Below are positions 1-8,412 of a stretch of 64,000 nucleotides of DNA, piece after piece. The first letter of the stretch is position 1; every line of letters begins with the position of its first letter. The notes beneath the pieces are model-generated. The model had not been told where the DNA came from, ran no database searches, and saw only the letters and a program-made list of their open reading frames with translations. A program made the position numbers and the translations under genes. Origin of the DNA: Silanimonas sp. (lineage in GTDB: Bacteria; Pseudomonadota; Gammaproteobacteria; Xanthomonadales; Xanthomonadaceae); NCBI GenBank assembly GCA_026005095.1, contig BPKK01000001.1:310001-374000 (forward strand), written 5' to 3'.

Positions 1-772
1 GCGGCAGCAGGTGCTCCACGCTGTCGTCGGCGCGCAGGCGCGCCCGCACAAGGGTCTCGGCTTCGGTCTCGAGGAAGGGCACGGTGAGCACCAGCCGCCC
101 GCCGGGCACCAGCACGCGGGCGAACTCGCGCAGCGCGGCGCGGTAGTCGGGCACGTGCTCCAGCACGTCGAAGCTGCCGATGGCATCCAGCGAGCCATCG
201 GCATCGGGCAGGCGGGTGACGTCGGCCTCGACGAGCTCGCCCTTCCCGCCCAGGGCATGGAACCAGCCGGTGAGGCGCTGGCGGCGCTCGGCGTCCAGCC
301 CGAACTCGCTGCCGCGGGCCTGGGCGTAGCGCTGCTGTAGCCAGACGAAGCCCGGCGAGGCCTGCTCGGTGAGATAGAGCCGGGCCGTGGCTGGATCGAG
401 CCCTTCGACCAGCAAACCGAGCGCATGGCGCATGCGGGCGTTGAGCCGGCAGCCCGCGCAGGCCAGGCCCTCGCGCACATCGAAGCTGGAAGGCGCGACA
501 GGATCGCCGAAACGGGTGAGGGTGCCGCAGCAGATACAGAGACCGGAAAGGCCCTGGCCGCTGGCGGCCGCTGGCAGCTGCTGGGCCATCCGCCACTGCG
601 CCTTCAGCCGCTCGTGGCCCTCGCCCTCGCGGACCGCCATGAAGGCGGCGTGGGAGTCCCAGGCCTCGGCGGGCACGCTGGCCCCGGGCCCGACGCCGGG
701 CACCGGGGCGCCCGGGGCGAGGGCGCGCCGCAACCGCCCGGCGAAACGCGTGAGGCGCGCGAAACGGCTCAT
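1..772 (-). CDS. class I SAM-dependent methyltransferase (partial, C-terminus beyond window)
   Basis: A minus-strand frame starts with ATG at 772 and runs off the left edge after about 257 codons. The N-terminal half carries two Cys pairs (CICC and CAGC, about residues 76-105) that look like a small zinc-binding module. The second half has methyltransferase signatures: an acidic motif with DVTRLP, then FDVLEHVPDYRAALREFARVL and PGGRLVLTVPF, as in type 11 methyltransferases. The usual glycine-rich motif I is not obvious; its place holds YLTEQASPGFVWLQQRY, a pattern I associate with methyltransferases of surface-polysaccharide clusters. The start overlaps the stop of the upstream peptidase gene by ATGA, so the two are probably translationally coupled. 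The substrate cannot be told. Confidence 0.7.
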   Translation of the reverse strand, partial: MSRFARLTRFAGRLRRALAPGAPVPGVGPGASVPAEAWDSHAAFMAVREGEGHERLKAQWRMAQQLPAAASGQGLSGLCICCGTLTRFGDPVAPSSFDVREGLACAGCRLNARMRHALGLLVEGLDPATARLYLTEQASPGFVWLQQRYAQARGSEFGLDAERRQRLTGWFHALGGKGELVEADVTRLPDADGSLDAIGSFDVLEHVPDYRAALREFARVLVPGGRLVLTVPFLETEAETLVRARLRADDSVEHLLP

Positions 773-2025
773 CGCAGCAGCGGGGTGTCGAGCACGGCGG
801 AGGGCCGGCCAGTGAGCTCGCGTACCACCTCCGCGAGATCCTCGCGCGAGACGGTACGAATCTCCACCAGGCGCCGCATCACGTCGTCCAGCGATTTCTC
901 ACCGCGGCTACGCTGCTGGATCTCGCGGTCGAGGGCGCGGAACAGGGTGACGGCGCGGGCGGTGACCGGGCCCGCCGAGCGGTCGCCGAGCAGGCTCTTC
1001 ACGCTGCGGCCGTGGTTCTCCATCCAGGCGAAGGCGCGGTCGCGGCGGTTGTCGCTGAGCAGGCCGGCGCGGTGCATCAGGATGATGGAGTAGAACTCGG
1101 CCGTGCCCTCGGCGATCCAATCGTCGCCCTCGGCACCACGGATGCGGGTGACCATGTGCACCAGCTCGTGCACCAGGGTGGAGGTGCCGTTCTCGCTGAT
1201 CAGCGGCCGGGAGGAATGCACGAAGAGCGAACGCGGGCCAGAGAGGCCGCCGCGCCACATCGGATCGCCGGCGCTGACGATCAGCACCTTCTCCGGCAGC
1301 GTGCCGAAGGCACGCTCCATTTCCGGAGCCACGAGATTGATGAAGGCCAAGGCTTCGTTGCGCCGCACGGGGCCTTCGCGTGGGCCGGCGATACTCACCT
1401 CCATGCCGCTCACCACCTCGCGGCGGGTGCCCACGGCGCCGGCGATCATCCAGCCCACCGGGCGCTCGAAGCGGCGTTCGGGGTTCTCGACCATGAACTC
1501 GCGGCGGTCGCGGCCATGCAGATAGGGCGTATCGACATTGGTCCAGCCCTCGGGCAGGTCGAAGCGCAGCACGGTGCGCGATTCGGCACCGCCCGGAGCC
1601 ACCACGCGGGCGGCAGGGAAGAGGTTGTCGCCGCGCACGATCACCCAGTCGCGGGTCAGGCGGGCGTCGTAACCGCCGCCGCGGCGCTGGCGGTTGACCA
1701 CATGCTCCCAGTGCAGGGTGGAGGGCCGCCGGGCATCCGGGGTCCAGGTCCAGGTGCGGCCTTTGTGTTCGAGCGTGCCGCCCTCGGCGCGCAAGGCGCG
1801 GTAACGCTCGGGGTCGAGGTCCATGCGCAGGCGGCTGATGCGGCCGGTGCGCGGCGTGTGGGTGAGGCTGACCAGCGCCACCCCGCGGGCCGGCGCGAAA
1901 CCGGCCCGGTACTCGAGATCATAGACCGGCGGCGCCTCGCCGGCCGTGGCACGGCCAGGGCCGGCGAGAAGAACGAGCAGGCCCAGCAGCAGGGCGACGA
2001 GGCAAGGGAACGATCGGTTCAGCAT
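769..2025 (-). CDS. secreted M61-like zinc metallopeptidase, predicted
   Basis: A 418-residue protein if started at the ATG at 2025, which puts a clean signal peptide (MLNRSFPCLVALLLGLLVLLAGPGRATAG) at the N-terminus; an in-frame start 30 codons upstream would bury it. The catalytic motif HELVH lies at about residue 285, followed by WIAEGTAEFY, whose Glu would be the third zinc ligand. The N-terminal beta-rich part (YDLEYRAGF, LRFDLPEGW) resembles the N-terminal domain of M61 glycyl aminopeptidases. It therefore probably works in the periplasm or outer envelope. It follows the TrmH-type gene after 68 bp and overlaps the next methyltransferase by 4 bp. Family assignment is by motif and layout only; another gluzincin family is possible. 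Confidence 0.65.
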   Translation of the reverse strand: MLNRSFPCLVALLLGLLVLLAGPGRATAGEAPPVYDLEYRAGFAPARGVALVSLTHTPRTGRISRLRMDLDPERYRALRAEGGTLEHKGRTWTWTPDARRPSTLHWEHVVNRQRRGGGYDARLTRDWVIVRGDNLFPAARVVAPGGAESRTVLRFDLPEGWTNVDTPYLHGRDRREFMVENPERRFERPVGWMIAGAVGTRREVVSGMEVSIAGPREGPVRRNEALAFINLVAPEMERAFGTLPEKVLIVSAGDPMWRGGLSGPRSLFVHSSRPLISENGTSTLVHELVHMVTRIRGAEGDDWIAEGTAEFYSIILMHRAGLLSDNRRDRAFAWMENHGRSVKSLLGDRSAGPVTARAVTLFRALDREIQQRSRGEKSLDDVMRRLVEIRTVSREDLAEVVRELTGRPSAVLDTPLLR

Positions 2026-2093
2026 CGGTTTTTGCAGGTCGGGCGGCGAGCACCACCGGGCGCTCCGGCGCGGACTCCCGAGTATGCCAAGGC

Positions 2094-2873
2094 TCAGCGA
2101 CGGCGCCGCTGCCATTCCGCAAGGAAGACCGCCGTGGCCGAGGCCACGTTCAGGCTTTCCACGCGGCCACTGCCGGGAATGCCCACCCGCGCCTCGCAGG
2201 CGGCGGCGAGTATGGGGTCGAGGCCCTCGCCCTCGGCGCCCAGCACCCAGACGCAGCGCTCCGGCAGGGCGGCTCGGTAGAGGTCCTCGCCCCCGCGCAC
2301 CACGGTGGCGAAGAGCTGAAAGCCTTGGGCGCGTAGCAGCGGCACAGCCTCGTCGCTGCTGCCGAAGCGCACCAGATCGACGGCCTCGGCACCGCCCTCG
2401 GCCACCCGTGCGGCCGCGCCGGAGAGTGTGAGCGGCGAGGCCTTCGGCAACAACACCGCCGGCACCCCGAAATGCGCCGCCGAACGCAGGATGGCGCCGA
2501 AGTTGTGCGGGTTACCCACGCCATCCAGCCACAGCAGCTGGCAAGGACCCGCTGGCAGGCCGGCGAGGAAGGCCGCCAACGTGGTCTCGGGGCGACGGCG
2601 CACGGCCATCACCACGCCCTCGTGGTGGCGGCTGCCGGCCAGCCGGTCGAGATCGTCTTCCTCCACCACGGAGTAGCCGCGGCGCTGGGCCACGCACCAG
2701 GCCAAGAGCTCGCGCAATTCGCCCATACGCGAGCCGAGCAGCCAGAGCTTGCGCAGATCCTGCGGACGGGCGGCGAAGGCGGCCTTGCAGGCATTCAGCC
2801 CGAACAGACGCAGCTCGTCCTCGGCGCGCAGCGGCCGCATGCCGCCCTGCCCGCCCCGGGAGACCGGCCTCAT
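2094..2873 (-). CDS. TrmH/SpoU-family RNA 2'-O-ribose methyltransferase
   Basis: A 259-residue SPOUT enzyme that transfers a methyl group from SAM to a ribose 2'-OH of rRNA or tRNA. An N-terminal substrate-binding domain (FGLNACKAAFAARPQDLRKLWL, about residues 24-95) precedes the knotted catalytic domain. That domain shows the three SpoU motifs: NPHNFGAILRSA with the catalytic Asn/Arg, WVLGAEGEGL, and ESLNVASATAV. The layout is closest to RlmB/YfiF-type proteins, but the target nucleotide cannot be read from sequence. The start overlaps the RND permease stop by ATGA, an odd partner for an efflux pump, suggesting simple gene packing. A second Met 11 codons in is an alternative start. Confidence 0.85.
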   Translation of the reverse strand: MRPVSRGGQGGMRPLRAEDELRLFGLNACKAAFAARPQDLRKLWLLGSRMGELRELLAWCVAQRRGYSVVEEDDLDRLAGSRHHEGVVMAVRRRPETTLAAFLAGLPAGPCQLLWLDGVGNPHNFGAILRSAAHFGVPAVLLPKASPLTLSGAAARVAEGGAEAVDLVRFGSSDEAVPLLRAQGFQLFATVVRGGEDLYRAALPERCVWVLGAEGEGLDPILAAACEARVGIPGSGRVESLNVASATAVFLAEWQRRRR

Positions 2874-5800
2874 GCCTGGGCCTCGGCGTCCGGGTGCAGG
2901 GCTTCTAGCCGCTCCAACTCACGGCTACGGGCCTGCGGCGCCGTGGTGTAGGGCGCCACCCGCAGGTAGAGCGCGGGGATGACGTAAAGGGTGAGGAAGG
3001 TGGAGAGCACCACGCCGAACACCACCACGATGCCGATGGCATTGCGCGAGGCCGAACCGGCACCGGTACCGAGCATCAGCGGCAGAGCGCCGGCGGCAGT
3101 GGCGATCGAGGTCATCAGGATCGGGCGCAGGCGGATCGAGGCCGCATCCAGGATGGCGCGCCGCACCTCGCGCCCCTCGTCGCGCAGCTGGTTGGCGAAC
3201 TCGACGATCAGGATGCCGTTCTTGGCCGCCAGCCCCACCAGCATGATCAAGCCGATCTGGCTGAACAGGTTGAGACTGGCTCCCGGTCCCCAGAAGCCGG
3301 CCGCCGAGACCAGGCTCATGGCGAACAGCCCGAGCAGGGCGCCGAGCACCGCCAACGGCACGGTGAGCATGATGACGAAGGGATGGGCGAAGCTCTCGAA
3401 CTGCGCGGCCAGCACGAGGTAGACGATGAGCAGGGCCATGGCGAAGGCGAACAGCACGGCCCGACCGCTTTCGCGGGCCTCGCGGGCCTCTCCCTTGAAG
3501 TCGACCTGGGCATTCGGCGGCAGCACCCGGCGTGCCGTCTCCTCGATCCAGGCCGTGGCCTCGCCCATGGTGTAGCCGGGTGCCAGCGAAGCCGAGAGGG
3601 TGATGGCACGCAGACGGTTGAAGCGGTTGAAGCTGCCCGGCTCGGCCAGCTCGCGCACAGTGACCAGCGAGGCCAGGGGCACCAGCTGGCCGCTGGCGCT
3701 GCGCACGAAGAGCCCCTCCATGGCCGCCGGCGAGGCGCGGTCCCCGCCGCGGGCCTGAACGATCACGTCGTACTCCTCACCGCCATCGACGAAGGTCCCC
3801 ACGCGCCGCGAACCCATCATGATCTCGAGAGTCCGGCCGATCTCCTGCACCGATACCCCGAGTGCCGCGGCGCGCTCGCGGTTGATGTCGATACGCAGTT
3901 GGGGCCGGGTCTCCTTGAAATCGGAGTCGGCGCCGAACAGCTTCGGATTGGCCTCGATCTCGGCCAGCAGGGCATCGCGCCACTGCGCCAGCTCGGCGTA
4001 GTCGGGACCGCCCAGCACCACCTGCAGGGCCTGGCCGCCACGCGAGCGGGTCAGGCCGGAGCGGGCCACCGGCCGCGAAGTGACGCCGGGCACCACGGCG
4101 AGTTGGCCGCGCACTGCATCGACCACCTCATTGGTGGTCACACTGCGCTCGTTCCAGGGTTGCATCAGCACGATGGCGTTGGCCGTGTGCATGTCCTCGT
4201 TGCCGCCGCCGAAGCCGCCCGGCACGCGGGCGATCACCCGGTGGATGGCGCCGCCCTCGCGGGCATTGTCGAGCAGGATGGCCTCGACCTGCTTCATCTG
4301 TTCTACGGTGTAGTCGAAGCCCGCGCCCTCCGGCGCCGAGACCTGCACGAAGAAGCTGCCCCGATCCTCGGGCGGCGCCAGCTCGGAAGGCACCAGGCGC
4401 AGCAGCACCAGCACCAGCACCACCGCGGCCACCACCACGCCGGCGAAGGTCCAGGTGCGATCGACCATCCGCTCCAGCGAGCGCCGGTAGGCCGCCGTCA
4501 CCCGGCCGAGCAGGGCGTCCACCCGGGACGCGAGGCCTCCGCTGCGCGGTTGGTGCGGTTCCAGCAGCAGGGAGCACATCATCGGCGTCAGGGTCAGGGC
4601 CACGAAGGCCGAGATCACGATGGCGCCGGCCAGGGCCACGGCCAGCTCGCGGAACAGCCGGCCGTTGTTGCCCTCGAGGAAGGCCATGGGCACGAACACC
4701 GCCACCAGCACCGCGGTGGTGGCGATCACCGCGAAGGCCACCTGGCGGGTGCCGCGGGTGGCGGCCACGATGCGCGGCTCGCCCATGTCCACCCGGCGCT
4801 GGCAGTTCTCCAGCACCACGATGGCATCGTCTACCACCAGACCGATCGAGAGCACGATGGCGAGCAGGGTGAGTAGGTTGATCGAGTAGCCGAAGGCCCA
4901 GAGGGCGATGAAGGCGGCGGTGAGGCAGACCGGCAGGGTCACCGCCGGCACCAGGGCGGCGCGCACGCTGCCGAGGAAGGCCCAGATCACCAGCAGCACC
5001 AGCACCAGGGCCTCGGCCACCGTCTTCCAGACCTGGAACACCGCCACCTCGATGAACTGGGTGGAGTCGAAGGCCACCCCGAGGCGGATGTCCTCCGGCA
5101 GCCCGGCAGAAATCGCATCGACCTCGGCGCGCACCGCCTTGGCCACGTCGATGGCGTTGGCGGTGGAGGTCTTGATGATCTGGAAACCAACCTGCGGCTC
5201 GCCATTGCCGCGGAACCAGGCCCGGCGCTCGGCGGCCTCGCGGTTCACCGTGGCCACATCGCCGAGCCGTACCGGGCGGCCATCGGCACCCCGGGCCACC
5301 ACCATGGCCGCGAAATCTTCCGGCGTCTGGTAGGCCCGCGACATGCGCAGGATGAAGTCGCGGGTGGTGGATTCCAGGCGGCCAGCCGGCAGCTCGACGT
5401 TCTCACGCCGCAGCGCCGCCTCGATGTCATTCACCGTGAGCCCGCGCGCCGCCATGGCACTGCGGTCGAGCCAGATGCGCATGGCATAGCGCTGGCCGCC
5501 GCCGAGGCGCACGCTGGCCACGCCGGAAATGCTGGCGAAGCGGTCGACGAGATAGCGCTCGGCGTAGTCGGTGAGCTCGAGGATATTGCGGTTCGGCGAG
5601 GCCACGAACAGGAACATGATCGGCTCGGCATCGGCCGACTGCTTGGCCACCTGCGGCGGATCGGCATCGGCCGGCAAGCGGTTGGCCACGCGCGACACCG
5701 CGTCGCGCACGTCATTGGTGGCCGATTCGATATCGCGGCTGAGGTTGAACTCGAGGTTCACGTCCGAGCGGCCGTTACGCGAGGAGCTCTCGATGAGATC

Positions 5801-6031
5801 GACGCCCTCGATGCCGGCCACGGCATCCTCGATGATCTGGGTAACGCTGCTCTCCACCACCGCGGCCGAGGCGCCGGGATAGACGGTCTGCACCGAGACC
5901 ACCGGTGGGTCGATGTCCGGCAGCTCACGCAGGGTGAGGCGGGAGAAGGCGATCAGGCCGAGCACGATGAGCAGCAGGCTCATCACCGTGGCCAGTACCG
6001 GGCGGCGGATGCAGAGTTCAGACAGCACCAT
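2870..6031 (-). CDS. RND-family efflux transporter, inner-membrane permease
   Basis: A 1053-residue HAE1-type RND pump, full length for the AcrB/MdtB/OqxB family. It begins with the typical cytoplasmic start and first helix (LCIRRPVLATVMSLLLIVLGLIAF). Two large periplasmic loops and twelve predicted helices follow. The proton-relay helix IVLSIGLVVDDAIVVLEN carries the Asp pair, and the second repeat has GLAAKNGILIVEFANQL. It would export hydrophobic or amphipathic drugs by proton antiport with the adaptor encoded 9 bp upstream. No TolC-like outer-membrane channel gene is present, so the complex must recruit one from elsewhere. The stop overlaps the next gene's start. Confidence 0.93.
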   Translation of the reverse strand: MVLSELCIRRPVLATVMSLLLIVLGLIAFSRLTLRELPDIDPPVVSVQTVYPGASAAVVESSVTQIIEDAVAGIEGVDLIESSSRNGRSDVNLEFNLSRDIESATNDVRDAVSRVANRLPADADPPQVAKQSADAEPIMFLFVASPNRNILELTDYAERYLVDRFASISGVASVRLGGGQRYAMRIWLDRSAMAARGLTVNDIEAALRRENVELPAGRLESTTRDFILRMSRAYQTPEDFAAMVVARGADGRPVRLGDVATVNREAAERRAWFRGNGEPQVGFQIIKTSTANAIDVAKAVRAEVDAISAGLPEDIRLGVAFDSTQFIEVAVFQVWKTVAEALVLVLLVIWAFLGSVRAALVPAVTLPVCLTAAFIALWAFGYSINLLTLLAIVLSIGLVVDDAIVVLENCQRRVDMGEPRIVAATRGTRQVAFAVIATTAVLVAVFVPMAFLEGNNGRLFRELAVALAGAIVISAFVALTLTPMMCSLLLEPHQPRSGGLASRVDALLGRVTAAYRRSLERMVDRTWTFAGVVVAAVVLVLVLLRLVPSELAPPEDRGSFFVQVSAPEGAGFDYTVEQMKQVEAILLDNAREGGAIHRVIARVPGGFGGGNEDMHTANAIVLMQPWNERSVTTNEVVDAVRGQLAVVPGVTSRPVARSGLTRSRGGQALQVVLGGPDYAELAQWRDALLAEIEANPKLFGADSDFKETRPQLRIDINRERAAALGVSVQEIGRTLEIMMGSRRVGTFVDGGEEYDVIVQARGGDRASPAAMEGLFVRSASGQLVPLASLVTVRELAEPGSFNRFNRLRAITLSASLAPGYTMGEATAWIEETARRVLPPNAQVDFKGEAREARESGRAVLFAFAMALLIVYLVLAAQFESFAHPFVIMLTVPLAVLGALLGLFAMSLVSAAGFWGPGASLNLFSQIGLIMLVGLAAKNGILIVEFANQLRDEGREVRRAILDAASIRLRPILMTSIATAAGALPLMLGTGAGSASRNAIGIVVVFGVVLSTFLTLYVIPALYLRVAPYTTAPQARSRELERLEALHPDAEAQA

Positions 6032-6040
6032 GGGAATACC

Positions 6041-7153
6041 TCAGGCGCCGGCCGGGGAACCAGGCGTGGCGCCGGCCCGCAGGGCGGCGGCGGCCTCCAC
6101 CGCCGGCCTGGCCTCGACCACCCGCTGGCCCGGACGCAGCTTCTGGGTACCGTCCACCACGATGCGGTCGCCGGCCGACAGGCCCTCGGCAATCGCCACG
6201 CGGCCTGGCTCGCGCCCCCCCAGCACCACGTTGACGCGCTCCACCGTGCCATCTTCCTTCACCCGGAACACGAAGCTCTGGCTGCCCGCCTGCTGCACCG
6301 CGATCTCGGGCACCGCCAGTACCGGGCGCTCCTCCTGCAGCACGCTCACGGTAAGCAGCATGCCGGGCAGCAGCTTGCCCTCGGGGTTTTCGATGGCGGC
6401 GCGCACGTTCACCGAGCGGGTAGCCACGTCCACCCGCGAATCCACGCTGATGACGCGGCCGGTGAACACCTCGCCACGCCAGGCGTCGCTGCGCGCCTGC
6501 ACCACCAGGCCCTCGCGCAGCTTCGAGAGCTGCACCTCGGGCACAGCGAAATCGACCTGCATGGTGTCGACGGCATCCAGGGTGGTGATGACGGTCCCGG
6601 GGCCGAGTAGCTGACCCGGGCTGACCTCGCGCAGGCCGAGCACGCCGGCAAAGGGGGCGACGATGGCGCGGTCGGAGACCCGCGAGATGGCAAGCTGCAC
6701 CCGGGCCTGTGCGGCATCGCGGGCGGCACGTTGGGCGTCGAGCTGGCTCGTGGGGATCAGGCGGTCGGCGGCCAGCTGGCGCTGCCGCTCGAACTGGCGC
6801 TGCGCCTCGGCGTAAGCGGTACGGGCGGCGTCGAGTTCGGCCACATCGCCCCCCACGTCGAGCTCCACCAGCACCTGCCCGGCCTCCACCCGCTGGCCGC
6901 TCTCGAAACGCACCCGCCGCACCCGCTCGGACAGCTTGGAGGTGATGGCGATCGATTCGCTGGCGCGGGCCGTGCCAATGGCCTCGAGGCGCTCGATCCA
7001 GGGCGACTCGACGACCACAGTGGTGGTGACCACCGCCGGTGGCCCCCCCGGTCCGCCCCCGGGGGCGCCCCCGCCCGATCCGCCGCAGGCGGCGAGCAGC
7101 AGACTGGCAAGGAAGAGACAGGAACGGGAAAGGTGGGCTGCGCGAGAGATCAT
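6041..7153 (-). CDS. RND efflux periplasmic adaptor subunit (membrane fusion lipoprotein)
   Basis: A 370-residue HlyD/AcrA-type adaptor that would bridge the RND permease and an outer-membrane channel. With the ATG at 7153 the N-terminus is a lipoprotein signal with lipobox LLAAC (Cys23), followed by a Gly-rich linker; an AGGA lies a few bases upstream. Then come the beta-barrel/lipoyl half (ESIAITSKLSERVRRVRFESGQRVEAGQVL), a short helical hairpin with many Ala, Gln and Arg, the second lipoyl half (IVAPFAGVLGLREVSPGQLL), and C-terminal beta-barrel and membrane-proximal domains. It lies 9 bp before the permease, so they form one operon. Upstream in-frame Met codons exist but would hide the signal peptide. 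Confidence 0.92.
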   Translation of the reverse strand: MISRAAHLSRSCLFLASLLLAACGGSGGGAPGGGPGGPPAVVTTTVVVESPWIERLEAIGTARASESIAITSKLSERVRRVRFESGQRVEAGQVLVELDVGGDVAELDAARTAYAEAQRQFERQRQLAADRLIPTSQLDAQRAARDAAQARVQLAISRVSDRAIVAPFAGVLGLREVSPGQLLGPGTVITTLDAVDTMQVDFAVPEVQLSKLREGLVVQARSDAWRGEVFTGRVISVDSRVDVATRSVNVRAAIENPEGKLLPGMLLTVSVLQEERPVLAVPEIAVQQAGSQSFVFRVKEDGTVERVNVVLGGREPGRVAIAEGLSAGDRIVVDGTQKLRPGQRVVEARPAVEAAAALRAGATPGSPAGA

Positions 7154-7280
7154 CCGGGGTCCTGGGTCCATGGCTCGGCCGTCCGGGCCGGCGGGCATGA
7201 CAGCGCAGAGGATGCGTGAAGGCGTGTCGGCGTCGCATGGATGGGCGTCCCAGCTTTGCAACGCAGCATTACCGTACATC

Positions 7281-7312
7281 GAAACGACGACGCCGGCCCG
7301 CAGGCCGGCGTC
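7281..7312 (-). terminator. hairpin terminator downstream of fba
   Basis: A perfect 10-bp stem (gacgccggcc / ggccggcgtc) with a 4-base loop occupies 7289-7312. Read on the minus strand it is followed by GTCGTTTCG, a short T-rich tract. It sits 25 bp after the aldolase stop codon and separates the glycolytic gene from the efflux operon that follows. Confidence 0.6.
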
Positions 7313-7336
7313 GGGAGCGGGCACGGGCCCGGAGGA

Positions 7337-8341
7337 TCAGCCCTGCCACTCGCCGAGGGCGGCGAGGCCATTCTCCTTGGCGCGGGCATACACCATCTTC
7401 TGCGCCTCGGCCACGTTGTTCACCGGGTCCTTAGCCCAGATCTTCAGCGCGGCGGCCTGCATGGCGCGGCCATAACTAAAGGACAGCGGCCAGGGATTGC
7501 CTTCGAGTTGGTTCATCTCGTTGAGGTGGCGGGTGGCCTGCTCGTCGCTCTGGCCGCCGGAGAGGAAGACGATGCCCGGCAGGGTGGCCGGCACGGTGGC
7601 CTTCAGGCAGTGCACGGTCTGGGCCGCCACCTCCTCGGCATCGGCCTGCTCCGGGCAGTCCTTGCCGGAGATCACCATGCTGGCCTTCAGGATGCAGCCC
7701 TCCAGCATCACGTTGTGCTCGTACAGGGCGGCGAACAGGCTGCGCAGCACGGCCTCGGTCACGTCGTAACAGGTGTCGATGTCATGGTCGCCGTCCATCA
7801 GCACCTCCGGCTCCACCATCGGCACGATGCCGGCTTCCTGACAGAGCGCGGCGTAGCGCGCCAGGGCATGAGCGTTCGAGTCGATGCAGGTGCCGGTGGG
7901 GATGTCCTCGCCGATGGTGATCACGGCACGCCACTTGGCGAACCTCGCCCCCAACTTGACGTACTCGGCCAAGCGCTCGCGCAGGCCGTCGAGGCCCTCG
8001 GTGACGAGTTCGCCCGGGCAGCCGGCCAGCGGCTTGGCGCCGGTATCCACCTTGATGCCGGGCAGGATGCCGGCGTCCATCATGATCTTGGTGAAGGGCA
8101 CCCCGTCCTTGGTGCTCTGGCGGATCGTCTCGTCATAGAGGATGGCGCCGGAGATGTAGTCGGAGAGGTTCGGGGTGGTGAGGAGCATCTCGCGGTAGGC
8201 GCGGCGGTTCTCCTCGGTGTTCTCCACCCCCACCGAGGCGAAGCGCTTGGCGATGGTGGCGGTGGATTCGTCGATGGCGATGATGCCCTTGCCCGGGGCG
8301 ACCATGGCCTGGGCGATGTCGGCAAGTTCTTCGATGCTCAT
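7337..8341 (-). CDS. fba: class I fructose-bisphosphate aldolase
   Basis: A 334-residue aldolase of the glycolytic, eukaryote-like class I family. It cleaves fructose 1,6-bisphosphate to dihydroxyacetone phosphate and glyceraldehyde 3-phosphate by a Schiff base, without a metal. The family signature LEGCILKAS holds the Schiff-base Lys at residue 219; GIIAIDESTATIAKRF near the N-terminus and FLSGGQS near the C-terminus are also diagnostic. It is the last gene of the tkt-gap-pgk-pyk-fba series on this strand. A perfect TATAAT lies about 33 bp upstream, so it probably has its own promoter besides any read-through from pyk. Confidence 0.95.
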   Translation of the reverse strand: MSIEELADIAQAMVAPGKGIIAIDESTATIAKRFASVGVENTEENRRAYREMLLTTPNLSDYISGAILYDETIRQSTKDGVPFTKIMMDAGILPGIKVDTGAKPLAGCPGELVTEGLDGLRERLAEYVKLGARFAKWRAVITIGEDIPTGTCIDSNAHALARYAALCQEAGIVPMVEPEVLMDGDHDIDTCYDVTEAVLRSLFAALYEHNVMLEGCILKASMVISGKDCPEQADAEEVAAQTVHCLKATVPATLPGIVFLSGGQSDEQATRHLNEMNQLEGNPWPLSFSYGRAMQAAALKIWAKDPVNNVAEAQKMVYARAKENGLAALGEWQG

Positions 8342-8373
8342 TGCGGGGGCTCGGCGGGGGTGGAAAGCCGCGG

Positions 8374-8379
8374 ATTATA
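8374..8379 (-). promoter_or_regulatory. candidate -10 element for fba
   Basis: The minus strand reads exactly TATAAT here, a rare string in this GC-rich sequence, 32 bp before the fba start codon. I see no good -35 hexamer at 16-18 bp spacing, so the promoter would be weak, extended or activator-dependent. Confidence 0.45.
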
Positions 8380-8412
8380 GCCGAGGCCACGGCCCGGGCC
8401 GCCCCGCGGCCT

